In this document: piece after piece, positions 16,678-25,447 of the stretch
Layout of the letters: every line of letters starts with the position of its first letter
How positions within the stretch are numbered: position 1 is the first letter of the stretch
NCBI RefSeq assembly: GCF_002218065.1
Contig: NZ_BDUB01000001.1
Location: forward strand, 4,745,118-4,809,117
Reading direction: 5' to 3'
Origin: Nodularia sp. NIES-3585
GTDB lineage: Bacteria; Cyanobacteriota; Cyanobacteriia; Cyanobacteriales; Nostocaceae
DNA length: 64,000 bases
The notes under the pieces: model-generated
The model's database searches: none
Told to the model about the DNA's origin: nothing
Seen by the model: the letters and a program-made list of their open reading frames with translations, nothing else
Position numbers and translations under genes: made by a program

Positions 16678-18600
16678 GTGTCGTCTTCTAGGACTTTTAC
16701 AAATAAGCAACAACAACGTCAGGCTTCATCGGGTTTTGAGTTTTTGAAAGGAGTAGGCCAAATAACTGGCGGTACTCTACTGTCAATCACAATGCTGGTA
16801 AGCTCTATTGTAGCTGGAGGGTTGGTTGGTCTGGCTATTAGTTTCCGTAACTTGCCAGATGTCAGACAGCTGCGTAACTTTGTGCCGTCAGAAACAACTT
16901 ACATTTATGACATTAATGGCAAACTATTAACCAGTCTTCACGGTGAAGCCAACCGAGAAGTCATGTCCCTAGATAGAATTTCCCCCAATCTGAAACGGGC
17001 AGTACTAGCCAGCGAAGATAGTCATTTTTACGACCATCACGGTATCAATCCCAGTGGTGTCGGACGAGCTTTGATAGTTAACTTAGCCGCTGGTAGTGTC
17101 CGAGAGGGAGGCTCTACCGTCACCATGCAGCTGGTGAAAAATTTGTTTTTATCCCAAAAACGTGCCTTTACTCGGAAGTTAGCTGAAGGAGTACTGGCAA
17201 TTAGGTTAGAGCAAATTCTCAGCAAAGACCAAATTTTAGAAATGTACCTCAATCAAGTGTATTGGGGTCACAATAACTATGGTGTACAAACAGCAGCACG
17301 CAGCTATTTTGACAAGTCAGCAGAAATCTTAACCTTGGCTGAGTCAGCAATGATGGCGGGTTTAATCCAAGCCCCCGAAGAATTCAGTCCCTTTGCGAAT
17401 ATGGAATTAGCAAAACGCAAACAGAGGGAAGTTTTAGGGCGGATGCTGGAATTGAACTGGATTAGCCAGCAAGAACATGATGATGCTCTCCAGCAAGAAC
17501 TAAAATTTGGTAGAATCCGCTCATTCCAAGGTAGTGCCTTACCTTATGTAACTAATACTGTGTCTCAAGAATTAGTGCAAAAATTTGGGCGTGAGGCGCT
17601 GATTAAAGGTGGAATGCGTGTGCAAACCACTATTGATGCTGACTTCCAAACGATGGCGGAAACAACTGTCAGCAAGTGGAGTACAAGATTGAGCCGTCAG
17701 GGATTGCGTGGTAATGAAATTGCACTAGTAGCCATCGACCCCCGCACACATTTTATTAAGGCACTGGTAGGTGGTGTCAATTCTAGAGCTAGCGAATTCA
17801 ACCGTGCCACCCAAGCCCAGCGTCAACCAGGTTCGGCTTTTAAACCATTAGTATATTATGCTGCTTTTGCTACTGGTAAGTATACACCAGACAGCATAGT
17901 ACAAGATTCACCAGTCCGTTATCGAGATGGTAGCGGTTGGTACAGTCCGAGGAATTACGACGGTGGCTTTCAAGGATCAATCAGCGTACGGTCAGCGCTA
18001 GCCCAGTCTCGCAATATTCCGGTAATCAGGGTGGGTATGGCGATAGGCATGAATAAAGTCGTAGAAACCTCCCGTACCTTGGGAATCATGAGTCCAATGG
18101 CACCTGTGACCTCTTTGCCACTAGGAGCTATAGGCATTACACCTCTGGAACTAGCTAGTGCTTACGCTACTTTTGCCAATTATGGCTGGCAATCGCCAGC
18201 AACAGTTATGGCGCGTGTCACTGATAGTAGTGGTAATATCTTGTTAGATAATACACCTAAGCCCCAGTTAGTTTTAGATCAATGGGCATCAGCAGCAACT
18301 ATCGATGTGATGCGTTCAGTAGTCACTTCTGGTACTGGTAGAGGTGCAGATATTGGTCGTCCCAGTGCAGGTAAAACAGGTACAACTTCATCTGAAAGAG
18401 ATATTTGGTATGTAGGTACTGTGCCACAGTTAACAACTGCTGTCTGGGTTGGTAGAGACGACAACAGACCATTATCTAGAGGTGCAACAGGTGGCGGTAT
18501 GGTGGCTCCCATCTGGAAAGATTTTATGCAGCAAGCCCTCAAAGGTGTACCTTCAGAGAACTTTAAGCCACCTTCTCAGTTTCAGCGCCCTAAACCATAA
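16678..18600 (+). CDS. Class A penicillin-binding protein (bifunctional transglycosylase/transpeptidase)
   Basis: A 640-residue protein with a GTG start and a GAGG site about 13 bp upstream. It has a short basic N-terminus, one membrane helix (about 35-57), a GT51 glycosyltransferase domain (EDSHFYDHHG and the EGGSTVTMQLVKNLFL motif) and a penicillin-binding transpeptidase domain with the SxxK nucleophile in GSAFKP, the SxN triad in QSRN and the KTGTT box. It polymerises and cross-links peptidoglycan at the outer face of the plasma membrane. Length and order fit PBP1A-type enzymes. The C-terminus is short, with no extra domain. Confidence 0.96.
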   Translation: MSSSRTFTNKQQQRQASSGFEFLKGVGQITGGTLLSITMLVSSIVAGGLVGLAISFRNLPDVRQLRNFVPSETTYIYDINGKLLTSLHGEANREVMSLDRISPNLKRAVLASEDSHFYDHHGINPSGVGRALIVNLAAGSVREGGSTVTMQLVKNLFLSQKRAFTRKLAEGVLAIRLEQILSKDQILEMYLNQVYWGHNNYGVQTAARSYFDKSAEILTLAESAMMAGLIQAPEEFSPFANMELAKRKQREVLGRMLELNWISQQEHDDALQQELKFGRIRSFQGSALPYVTNTVSQELVQKFGREALIKGGMRVQTTIDADFQTMAETTVSKWSTRLSRQGLRGNEIALVAIDPRTHFIKALVGGVNSRASEFNRATQAQRQPGSAFKPLVYYAAFATGKYTPDSIVQDSPVRYRDGSGWYSPRNYDGGFQGSISVRSALAQSRNIPVIRVGMAIGMNKVVETSRTLGIMSPMAPVTSLPLGAIGITPLELASAYATFANYGWQSPATVMARVTDSSGNILLDNTPKPQLVLDQWASAATIDVMRSVVTSGTGRGADIGRPSAGKTGTTSSERDIWYVGTVPQLTTAVWVGRDDNRPLSRGATGGGMVAPIWKDFMQQALKGVPSENFKPPSQFQRPKP

Positions 18601-18606
18601 CAATTA

Positions 18607-18640
18607 GGGATTTTGGGTGATTCAGTGAATCCAAAATCCC
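18607..18640. terminator. Hairpin between convergent genes, possible bidirectional terminator
   Basis: The 10-bp arms gggattttgg (18607-18616) and ccaaaatccc (18631-18640) are separated by a 14-base loop that itself contains a gattc/gaatc pair. It lies just after the PBP stop and 22 bp before the DUF1825 stop, between convergent genes. There is no strong T-run. The core also resembles a common cyanobacterial intergenic repeat phrase. Confidence 0.5.
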
Positions 18641-18661
18641 GAATATAAAGTTTATAATTCA

Positions 18662-18985
18662 CTATTGCTGTTTTTCTAGTTCGGTTTTCATGCGCTGTAG
18701 GGTAAGATTCATTTGCTCAAACATTTGTTGCGGAGTCACACCAAATTGGTTTAGCTGATTCTTCAGTTGCTGTACAGTCATCTGCGCCATAAAATCTTCT
18801 GAAAGCTCGAATCGCTTCATAAAGACGCTATAGCGATCCATCATAGCTTCCATTTGCTCAATAAACAGCTTCTTGCCCTCACGATCAAACTTGCCGTAGT
18901 TGTTGCCAAGACTGATCAGTGCTTGATAATCTTCAAATAGCTGTTTTGCTTCTTGCTGAACTATATCAGAGTCAAAGAATCCCAT
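18662..18985 (-). CDS. DUF1825-family protein
   Basis: The start at the ATG at 18983-18985 gives 107 residues beginning MGFFDSDIVQQEAKQLFEDYQ; an upstream in-frame ATG at 19000 adds five residues but is less typical. The protein is fully helical, rich in Gln, Met and Phe, with a GKFDREGKKLFIEQME segment. It matches my recollection of the cyanobacterial DUF1825 family, which is conserved but has no known function. It has no signal or membrane segment. It is convergent with the PBP gene and appears monocistronic. Confidence 0.87.
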   Translation of the reverse strand: MGFFDSDIVQQEAKQLFEDYQALISLGNNYGKFDREGKKLFIEQMEAMMDRYSVFMKRFELSEDFMAQMTVQQLKNQLNQFGVTPQQMFEQMNLTLQRMKTELEKQQ

Positions 18986-19127
18986 TTTACTTATATTCAA
19001 CTGAGTATTTAGACTCAGCAGCTTAATATTTTTGCCTCTATTACTATTTTAGTCTAGGGAATTCATCTAGGGAACAAGTTTCGGTTTAAGTACGGTTTTT
19101 TACCGGAATTTCAACACTTGACTGGGG

Positions 19128-19162
19128 GAGTGGGGAGTGGGGAGTGGGGAGTGGGGAGTGGG
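19128..19162. repeat. Heptanucleotide array, five gagtggg units
   Basis: Five units in tandem in the intergenic space between the DUF1825 and Nudix genes. This is the same unit as in the copper ATPase insert. It is followed by AT-rich phrases (ttttggatttt, taaaatctaaaatct) that recur between genes in this window. Confidence 0.95.
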
Positions 19163-19273
19163 GAGCAAAGAATTTTGGATTTTGGATTTGCGTTAGCGAA
19201 GCGTACGCAGCGCAGCGAGTATTTTAGATTGCAGTCTAATCCAAAATCTAAAATCTAAAATCTAAAATTGATT

Positions 19274-19308
19274 GACTAATGACTAATGACTAATGACTAA
19301 TGACTAAT
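19274..19308. repeat. Heptanucleotide array, five gactaat units, overlapping a gene end
   Basis: Five units in tandem. The last 12 bases (19297-19308) lie inside the Nudix gene and supply its final codons (Ile-Ser-His) and the TAG stop on the minus strand. Confidence 0.93.
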
Positions 19309-19725
19309 GAAATCCAACATAATTTGCTGATGTATAGTGCCTAAAGGTCGGATTTCATCGGCGATTGGTGAATAACACTTGCCTTGGCGAATATCTTCTG
19401 GTGTTAATAATCCCATATCCCACCCTTCATTTAAAACCAGTTGGTTTAATTCGACTAGGAGTGGTGCATGAAAGACATGGCGAACAACAGCATCATCTGC
19501 ATAACAGCCGAATTCCATAAATGATGGTAGGGTATAGCCGATTTCTTCTATCACTTCTCGCTTCACTGCTACATCTGGCGTTTCACCAAGTTCAAGATGT
19601 CCACCGAATAGCCCCCAGTAACCAGGGTAGAAAATACCAGGGATATTATCTCGCAGTTGCATGAGAAACTTGTCTTCTTGGTAAAGAATTGCGATCGCTA
19701 CATGAATTGGTTGGTCATTCATCAA
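19297..19725 (-). CDS. Nudix hydrolase
   Basis: The product of 142 residues carries a complete Nudix box, G-x5-E-x7-REVIEEIG, within GGHLELGETPDVAVKREVIEEIGYT at about residues 41-65. This box binds Mg2+ and drives hydrolysis of nucleoside diphosphates linked to another moiety. The substrate cannot be told from the sequence. The C-terminal residues and stop codon come from a heptanucleotide repeat, so the protein's true end may differ between strains. The frame starts with two Met codons. It lies 28 bp downstream of a lipoprotein gene on the same strand. Confidence 0.92.
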   Translation of the reverse strand: MMNDQPIHVAIAILYQEDKFLMQLRDNIPGIFYPGYWGLFGGHLELGETPDVAVKREVIEEIGYTLPSFMEFGCYADDAVVRHVFHAPLLVELNQLVLNEGWDMGLLTPEDIRQGKCYSPIADEIRPLGTIHQQIMLDFISH

Positions 19726-19753
19726 TTTTTACTGGTATTTTCTCCGGACAAGC

Positions 19754-20155
19754 TTAATTTTCCTCTATATAAACTTCCCCAAACTCTTGGTCAGCTAAGG
19801 GAATACTTTTGTAGCGAACTTTACCCCTGATTACTACTTGCTGCCCCTCTTTGAGATTGGGTTGGTTAGTAATCACCCAAATTTTACCAGTGGAATCATT
19901 AATTTGATATGCCCATTGGTTAACTAAGGGAACTTGCTTTTCTACCTTTCCTTGAACGTAAATTCTAGCCTCCTGGTCTGTTTCTGGTTTAATCTCCTGA
20001 ATCAGGGTGACATTGCTACCAATGCTGAATTTCCCGGCTTTTAAGCTCGGAGTTGTCAAGGAACTACAACTCCAAAGTCCAGCTACAAGTAACAAAGCCA
20101 TTCCCTGACGGAAAGTAACTATACTGCAAAGGTGAAATTTTTTGGTTGGTTCCAT
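19754..20155 (-). CDS. Putative lipoprotein with an OB-fold-like domain
   Basis: A 133-residue protein. The N-terminal region has a hydrophobic helix ending in VAGLWSC, a plausible lipobox with the acylated Cys at about residue 30. The first Met (MEPTKKF) gives a rather long n-region and a downstream Met (MALLLVAG) is an alternative start. The mature part is beta-rich with ARIYVQGKVEKQVPL, WAYQINDSTGKIWVITNQ and GQQVVIRGKVRYKSIP, the pattern of an OB-fold like that of nucleic-acid- or ligand-binding envelope proteins. The function is unknown. It may be cotranscribed with the Nudix gene. Confidence 0.78.
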   Translation of the reverse strand: MEPTKKFHLCSIVTFRQGMALLLVAGLWSCSSLTTPSLKAGKFSIGSNVTLIQEIKPETDQEARIYVQGKVEKQVPLVNQWAYQINDSTGKIWVITNQPNLKEGQQVVIRGKVRYKSIPLADQEFGEVYIEEN

Positions 20156-20415
20156 GAAGTCAGTTCCCGTTCGTAAAGTTGGGGGGATGAGGAGGATTAT
20201 TTGCCTTTACTCTTTATATTTCATTGCTTTGCTGTTCAGATGAGGCAGTTGATCTGAGAAGATAAACAATATGAGTGTAGTCTTGTGGATAGAAAGACGC
20301 TACGGCACTAAGCAAGAACGCCTTCATAGTCAATAGGCAAAACTTATTTATGACTGTTGACTCTGCTCAAAAAGACAGCAAATGTGGACTAAAGGCGAGT
20401 CATGTGGGGATTCTA

Positions 20416-21291
20416 ATGGAAAAAAAAACTGCCAAACTTCTCGATGGTAAAGCTTTAGCTGAAAAAATTCATCAGGAACTTTCAGCTATGACTACCCAAA
20501 CACAAGCAAAAATTGGGCGATCGCCTGGTTTAGCTGTATTAATGGTGGGGGATAACCCAGCATCAGCTGCTTATGTACGCAACAAAGAAAGAGCCTGCGC
20601 TAAAGTTGGTATTGCTTCTTTTGGACAGCATTTTCCCACAGAAACCACCCAAGGGGAACTTGAGGAAGTCATTGCTGCACTCAACCAAGATGAACTTGTA
20701 GATGGTATTCTCGTGCAGTTACCTCTCCCTAGCCACTTGGATGCGGTAGCCCTGCTGAATAAAATAGACCCAGACAAAGATGCTGATGGACTGCATCCAG
20801 TCAACTTGGGGCGATTAGTGCGGGGAGAACCTGGCTTACGCAGTTGTACCCCGGCTGGTGTGATGCGGCTATTACAAGAATATGAAATTTCTTTGCAGGG
20901 AAAAAACGCTGTGGTGGTGGGACGCAGTATTTTAGTAGGCAAACCAATGGCATTGATGCTACTGGAAGCTGATGCTACCGTGACCATTGCTCACTCGCGA
21001 TCGCTTGACCTTGGTACGATCACTAAGAATGCTGACCTAATCATTGCAGCCGTCGGTCGCCCAGGATTAATTACTGGCGAGATGGTAAAATCAGGCTCCG
21101 TTGTGGTAGATGTGGGGATGAATCGTGTCACAGATGCCAGTGGCAAAAGTCGCTTAGTCGGCGATGTTGACTGGGAATCAACTGCTGGTGTAGCGGAATA
21201 TATCACTCCAGTTCCTGGTGGTGTTGGTCCGATGACAGTTGCTATTTTGTTGCAAAATACAGTCACCAGCTATTTGAAAAAAGCGAAGTAG
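20416..21291 (+). CDS. folD: Bifunctional methylenetetrahydrofolate dehydrogenase/cyclohydrolase
   Basis: The ATG at 20416 is preceded by GTGGGGA at good spacing, giving 291 residues; the frame opens 66 bp earlier but the extra residues are not family-like. Landmarks are [14 protein letters not shown] (with the catalytic Lys of the YxxxK type), the ILVQLPLP segment, [13 protein letters not shown], and the NADP-binding [17 protein letters not shown] and [10 protein letters not shown] near the C-terminus. FolD interconverts 5,10-methylene-, methenyl- and 10-formyl-THF for purine and formyl-Met synthesis. It precedes crtE on the same strand with a 250-bp gap. Confidence 0.97.
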   Translation: MEKKTAKLLDGKALAEKIHQELSAMTTQTQAKIGRSPGLAVLMVGDNPASAAYVRNKERACAKVGIASFGQHFPTETTQGELEEVIAALNQDELVDGILVQLPLPSHLDAVALLNKIDPDKDADGLHPVNLGRLVRGEPGLRSCTPAGVMRLLQEYEISLQGKNAVVVGRSILVGKPMALMLLEADATVTIAHSRSLDLGTITKNADLIIAAVGRPGLITGEMVKSGSVVVDVGMNRVTDASGKSRLVGDVDWESTAGVAEYITPVPGGVGPMTVAILLQNTVTSYLKKAK

Positions 21292-21542
21292 TTGTGAGTT
21301 GTCAGTGATGAATTCTAAATTTTTAACTCCTCATTCCTGACTCATCACCAATAGCGCCGTAATGGTACAAGCCACCAGATTTGTCTGTGGAATCCATCGA
21401 AAATCCTCAAGCCACTAGATTATCAATCCAAAATCCCAAATCTAAAATCTCAACTTGTTTGACTTTTTCCGCGCCACAACATCTTAAAATTGTGACTGAT
21501 AAGACAAACAGCCAACAGCCTAGAATTGAAGGAATTTTAAGA

Positions 21543-22472
21543 ATGGTAGCAGCTGATAACCTCCAGAAAATGAAAGAGGAAGCCACTTTTAACTTAGTAG
21601 CCTATCTCAAAGAGCGGCAAAAGCTTTGTGAAACTGCTCTGGATCAGGCTATTCCTGTGATTTACCCAGAAAAGATTTATGAATCCATGCGCTACTCGCT
21701 ATTAGCTGGTGGTAAGCGTGTACGCCCGATTCTCTGCCTTGCTGCTTGTGAAATGATGGGCGGCACAATTCAAATGGCTATGCCCACAGCCTGCGCTATG
21801 GAGATGCTCCATACAATGTCGTTAATTCACGACGACCTGCCAGCCATGGATAATGATGATTATCGTCGGGGAAAGTTGACAAATCACAAGGTCTATGGCG
21901 ACGATATCGCAATTTTGGCTGGTGATGGCTTGTTAGCTTATGCCTTTGAATTTGTTGCCACTCAAACCCCGGAAACCGTATCGAGAGAGCGAGTTTTACA
22001 AGTAATCTCTCGTATCGGCAAAGCCTTGGGGGCTGCTGGCTTGGTGGGCGGTCAAGTGGTTGATTTAGACTCAGAAGGTAAGACAGATATTTCTCTAGAA
22101 ACCCTGAATTTTATTCATAACCACAAAACGGCTGCCCTTTTAGAAGCTAGTGTTGTTTGTGGTGGCATTGTAGGGGGAGCATCTGCGGAAAATGTCCAAC
22201 GACTTTCTCGCTATTCTCAAAACATTGGTCTAGCATTTCAGATCATAGATGATATTCTGGATATCACTGCTACGCAGGAGCAATTAGGTAAAACAGCTGG
22301 TAAAGACCTAATAGCTAAAAAAATTACTTATCCCAGCCTTTGGGGAATTGAAGAATCACGCTCCAAAGCTCAACAGCTAGTGGAAGCAGCCTGTAAGGAA
22401 TTGGAAACATTTGGCAACTTGGCACAGCCACTCCAAGCCCTGGCTCACTTTATCACCAGTCGCAATCACTAG
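21543..22472 (+). CDS. crtE: Geranylgeranyl diphosphate synthase
   Basis: The ATG at 21543 gives 309 residues starting [18 protein letters not shown]. The frame is open back to 21381, but that part is built of common intergenic repeat phrases (aatccaaaatcccaaatc), so it is unlikely to be translated. Two Asp-rich motifs of trans-prenyltransferases are present: the first, [17 protein letters not shown], and the second, [11 protein letters not shown]. The enzyme condenses IPP with allylic diphosphates to GGPP for carotenoids, chlorophyll phytol and quinones. Length and motifs fit CrtE/IspA-like GGPP synthases. A phosphatase-like membrane gene follows after 90 bp. Confidence 0.95.
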   Translation: MVAADNLQKMKEEATFNLVAYLKERQKLCETALDQAIPVIYPEKIYESMRYSLLAGGKRVRPILCLAACEMMGGTIQMAMPTACAMEMLHTMSLIHDDLPAMDNDDYRRGKLTNHKVYGDDIAILAGDGLLAYAFEFVATQTPETVSRERVLQVISRIGKALGAAGLVGGQVVDLDSEGKTDISLETLNFIHNHKTAALLEASVVCGGIVGGASAENVQRLSRYSQNIGLAFQIIDDILDITATQEQLGKTAGKDLIAKKITYPSLWGIEESRSKAQQLVEAACKELETFGNLAQPLQALAHFITSRNH

Positions 22473-22561
22473 GTCAATTTTGGATTTGGGATTTTGGGTT
22501 GCATGGAAATCTTTCCTCAGAAAATAATTGCTGCTAAATTTACTCACCGAACCAAAAGACC

Positions 22562-23017
22562 ATGCAGGACATAGGCAACATTTTAGATAACCGGGTGCTG
22601 TTGGTTGCTCTGGTAGCTTGTTTAATTGCTCAAGTATTGAAGCTTGTAGTTGAGGTAGTCAAAAATCGTAAACTGAATGTCCGTGTTTTAGTGACAACTG
22701 GAGGTATGCCCAGCGCCCATTCGGCTTTGGTTACAGCTCTAGCAGCTGGTGTGGGGCAGAGTCTTGGCTGGGCATCGCCTGATTTTGCGTTGGCTACGGT
22801 TTTTGCCATCATTGTCATGTATGATGCAGCGGGAGTCCGCCAAGCTGCTGGCAAGCAAGCCCGAATTCTCAATCAAATGATTGATGAATTATTCCACGAA
22901 AAACCAGACTTTAGCCAAGACCGTCTTAAAGAATTACTGGGACATACACCGGTGCAAGTGATAGCTGGTTCGGCTTTGGGCATAACCATTTATTGGTTAG
23001 CTAGGTCTGCGTACTAG
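22562..23017 (+). CDS. Divergent PAP2-family (DUF212) membrane protein
   Basis: A 151-residue protein with three to four membrane helices and the conserved block TTGGMPSAHSALVTALA (about 50-66), followed by MYDAAGVRQAAGKQARILNQ (about 88-107). These are hallmarks of the DUF212 acid phosphatase/vanadium haloperoxidase-related family in plants and cyanobacteria. The SAHS segment echoes the PAP2 active site, but other catalytic residues are not evident. It follows crtE, so a link to prenyl-phosphate metabolism is possible but only by position. Catalytic activity is unproven for the family. Confidence 0.88.
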   Translation: MQDIGNILDNRVLLVALVACLIAQVLKLVVEVVKNRKLNVRVLVTTGGMPSAHSALVTALAAGVGQSLGWASPDFALATVFAIIVMYDAAGVRQAAGKQARILNQMIDELFHEKPDFSQDRLKELLGHTPVQVIAGSALGITIYWLARSAY

Positions 23018-23186
23018 TGTCTGTCGTAATTCGTAATAGAGCCTCCGGCACGCTACGCGTAAAGCCTACGGCATAGCTACGCTTAAAGCGGAGCTTTCGC
23101 TTTAGCGATACGTAATTCGTAATTGCAATACCACATACGTTTGATTGATTTCAAATGTCTGTTAATTTACGCCGACTTGTATTAGT
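23018..23186. repeat. Palindrome-rich repetitive intergenic segment
   Basis: The phrase cgtaattcgtaat occurs twice (about 23023 and 23110), enclosing a run of overlapping palindromes (gctacgc, gcggagctttcgctttagc). These phrases are typical of dispersed repeats between genes in Nostoc-type genomes. No gene is supported. Confidence 0.6.
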
Positions 23187-23873
23187 TTATAAACGCACAG
23201 ATGAGCGCAGTAACATTACTCTACTGCCATCGACTAGAACTGCAAAAAAACCGCGTTCGTTGAGCTTTTGCAGTGTGTTGTATGCTTCCTGTTGGTTGCC
23301 AGTATAAATTGCCAGTAAGTAAGGGCGTTGTCCATAGGAAGCCAAACCGATGTTGTTTCCCACTACTTGTTGGACGCTATTTGCCAGTTCTGGTTTATCA
23401 AAATACTCTACCAATACAGCATAACCATCTCCTAGAACTTGGGGATTAAAGCCGATTGTTTGAGGTTGATTTTGTGGTGGTAGTTGAACGGGAGTTTGAG
23501 TTGGAACTTGAGTGACATTAGCTGTTGCTGGTCTTGTAGTGATTATTGCAGATAACCCGACAATATTATTTACATATCTCGCCCAGCGATTAGCATCGTC
23601 AATTCTGTTAAACCCCCCTATCCGCGTCACTGTATCAGAGAGATATTGACAAGTTGTAGCTTGAATTTCGTTTGGTAAGGCACTACGTAGCTGTTTCTGA
23701 CTATTTGCTGTGGGACTAACTACCAGCAAAAGATATTCCCCAGGACTGGGTTGTTGACAAACGGGAAAATTTTGTTGGGCAGTGACAGAAGTCATGCTAC
23801 CAATAAAGCCTAATGCTGTCAGTGCTAACGCACTAGATAAAGTATGAAATTTCTGCACAAAATTGGGACGCAT
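23187..23873 (-). CDS. Secreted SPOR-like domain protein
   Basis: The ATG at 23871-23873 (preferred over a TTG six codons upstream) gives 228 residues. A signal peptide is clear: MRPNFVQKF, then a hydrophobic LSSALALTALGFIGSM, then cleavage near VTA-QQ. The mature protein has two alpha/beta repeats resembling SPOR domains (YLLLVVSPTANSQKQL... and YAVLVEYFDKPELANSVQQVV) separated by a Pro/Gln/Thr-rich linker. SPOR domains bind denuded peptidoglycan glycan strands. The assignment rests on repeat shape, not on sequence identity. It appears monocistronic. Confidence 0.75.
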   Translation of the reverse strand: MRPNFVQKFHTLSSALALTALGFIGSMTSVTAQQNFPVCQQPSPGEYLLLVVSPTANSQKQLRSALPNEIQATTCQYLSDTVTRIGGFNRIDDANRWARYVNNIVGLSAIITTRPATANVTQVPTQTPVQLPPQNQPQTIGFNPQVLGDGYAVLVEYFDKPELANSVQQVVGNNIGLASYGQRPYLLAIYTGNQQEAYNTLQKLNERGFFAVLVDGSRVMLLRSSVRL

Positions 23874-24097
23874 AAATTGGATTTTTTCCAAAGATTTTAA
23901 AAATGCCTTTTTTGTTCCCCTAGTTTCAGGTCAGGTTTTAACCTGCACCAAATTTTCCTCGCGGGTGAAGTTTACTATTTTGTCCGGTCGTTTTGAGGGT
24001 TTGTAGTCAGCACTTTAGTGCTTAGGGAACACCAAAAAATTAATTCCCCAAAAATTGTAGTTGGGAAAAGCGATCGCGTAACCCACGATAAATTTCA

Positions 24098-24140
24098 GGG
24101 ATAGTGGTGGGTTACAGACTATCGTCCTCACCCACCCTAC
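24098..24140 (-). repeat. 43-bp dispersed repeat, inverted copy of 7789-7831
   Basis: It matches the reverse complement of 7789-7831 with one mismatch and lies just before the stop of the Ycf54 gene. Confidence 0.85.
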
Positions 24141-24158
24141 TGGCGTGACAACAGTATA

Positions 24159-24488
24159 TTAAGACACTGATGTGAGAGAAGCCAGAGGATCTGAGATTGT
24201 CTCAGAAGGAGCCTGAAATTCTCCTGTAATCACATACTCTAATCGCAGTTTTAGCCAAGTAATAAATTGGGAATTGGTAGAAATAATGGCGGCGGCTGGT
24301 TGAGGACACTGAGATTTTATCTCTGCCATCTCAGGTGATTCTAAGAAAGCCGGCTGCTTCACTAACCAAAAATCAATTTCTTTTTCTTGTTCATGATAGT
24401 GACGAGTACGTTCTTTGAGAACTTCTGAGGTTGGTTCTTCATGTATCAGGAATTTTTGACTTGCCAAAACGTAATAGTATGTTTTCAT
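24159..24488 (-). CDS. ycf54: Ycf54-family chlorophyll biosynthesis assembly factor (DUF2488)
   Basis: A 109-residue protein. It begins MKTYYYVLASQKFLIHEEP and contains ERTRHYHEQEKEIDFWLVKQPAFLESPEMAEIK and CPQPAAAIISTNSQFITWLKLRLEYV, which are the conserved blocks of Ycf54. Ycf54 is needed for the oxidative Mg-protoporphyrin IX monomethylester cyclase and so for ring E formation in chlorophyll. Length and start are normal; the C-terminal tail (SETISDPLASLTSVS) is a little longer than usual. The other chlorophyll gene here, chlH, is 25 kb away. The gene is followed by a dispersed repeat. Confidence 0.94.
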   Translation of the reverse strand: MKTYYYVLASQKFLIHEEPTSEVLKERTRHYHEQEKEIDFWLVKQPAFLESPEMAEIKSQCPQPAAAIISTNSQFITWLKLRLEYVITGEFQAPSETISDPLASLTSVS

Positions 24489-24516
24489 TTTTTTAACCTT
24501 TGCTTGCTATTCAATA

Positions 24517-24553
24517 ATTTAAGGGTACAGTGGGACATTCTGTACCCTTAAAT
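24517..24553. terminator. Perfect 14-bp stem hairpin, candidate terminator or attenuator
   Basis: The arms atttaagggtacag (24517-24530) and ctgtacccttaaat (24540-24553) pair perfectly around a 9-base loop. It lies between the stop of the pathogen-related gene and the ATG of ycf54, which are on the same strand. An AT-rich tract follows but there is no long U-run, so it may end the upstream transcript or shape the ycf54 leader. Confidence 0.6.
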
Positions 24554-24569
24554 AATAATTAAACTGGAA

Positions 24570-25352
24570 TTACCTCATCAAAGCACTAAAGGGACAAGCA
24601 CTGGTTTTTGTTTCACCAGTTCTGGGCTTTTCTTGCCAATTCCATAATTGTTGGAAAAAACTCCAAACATTGGCTGGTTTATGCTTTTGTACACCAGTTT
24701 CTTGCTCTTTGCTTGCTGTCAGCTTTTCTAAGAACTTGGTATTGTCATAGTAGTGTTCTAAGGAAAGGATTTTCAAGTCGTCGGTGACGTGGGCAACGCT
24801 CATGCCGATAACTTCTATTGTCTCTCCTGTGGGGGCATTGTCTTTGTATGCACCCTGAAAATGTCCCCAATGTCGCCACTTAAAGGCAACGGTGGGGGGG
24901 GCTGAGAACACCTCTAGGACTTCCCACAAAAATCCTTCGGGAAATGCTGTATGGAAGAGGCTTGTAGATGTTTCAAAGTTTTCCTCAGCAGCTTTGTAAT
25001 GTTGGGTGTTGCCGATTAAGAGTTTGTAAGTGCCTGACTCGACTACATCTGATATTGTGTAGCTAGGGCCTCCATTGGTACTCATGCGGAATTTTTCGTT
25101 GACAACTGATATCCACTGCTGGGGGTTGGTTTTGAAGTTCGCTTCCACATCGAAGGTTCTCACTAAGTTCTGCACTATGGCTTCTAGTGAATCTTGAGGA
25201 TGATTACGTGTACTTTCTTTGGCCAGATTTGCGTTGGAACGGGTATAGTCGGGAAACTTACCATAGCGCCATTCGATGTCAGTACTCTGTTCTAGTACTT
25301 TATCTCTGTGCTGTACCCAAAGCGGCAGGCTGTTGGACTCTGTTGAGGTCAT
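24570..25352 (-). CDS. Homologue of plant pathogen-related protein (SnoaL/NTF2-like fold)
   Basis: The ATG at 25350-25352 gives about 260 residues; an upstream TTG is possible. The sequence resembles plant 'pathogen-related protein': WRYGKFPDYTRSNANLAKESTRNHPQDSLEAIVQNLVRTFDVE, TAFPEGFLWEVLEVFSAPPTVAFKWRHWGHFQGAYKDNAPTGE and a final EHYYDNTKFLEKL. These blocks correspond to a SnoaL-like cone fold that usually binds small hydrophobic ligands. No catalytic role is established. The C-terminus adds a Trp-rich segment and ends in TSACPFSALMR. The similarity is from memory of the family, and ligand and role are unknown. Confidence 0.8.
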   Translation of the reverse strand: MTSTESNSLPLWVQHRDKVLEQSTDIEWRYGKFPDYTRSNANLAKESTRNHPQDSLEAIVQNLVRTFDVEANFKTNPQQWISVVNEKFRMSTNGGPSYTISDVVESGTYKLLIGNTQHYKAAEENFETSTSLFHTAFPEGFLWEVLEVFSAPPTVAFKWRHWGHFQGAYKDNAPTGETIEVIGMSVAHVTDDLKILSLEHYYDNTKFLEKLTASKEQETGVQKHKPANVWSFFQQLWNWQEKPRTGETKTSACPFSALMR

Positions 25353-25447
25353 AGAAGTTTTTGCTGAAAAATTTAACTCCAAATTTCTGGATTTCGCAGT
25401 TACAACCCCTCTGTTTTGAAAGTCTTTAGACGCGATTCATCGCGTTT

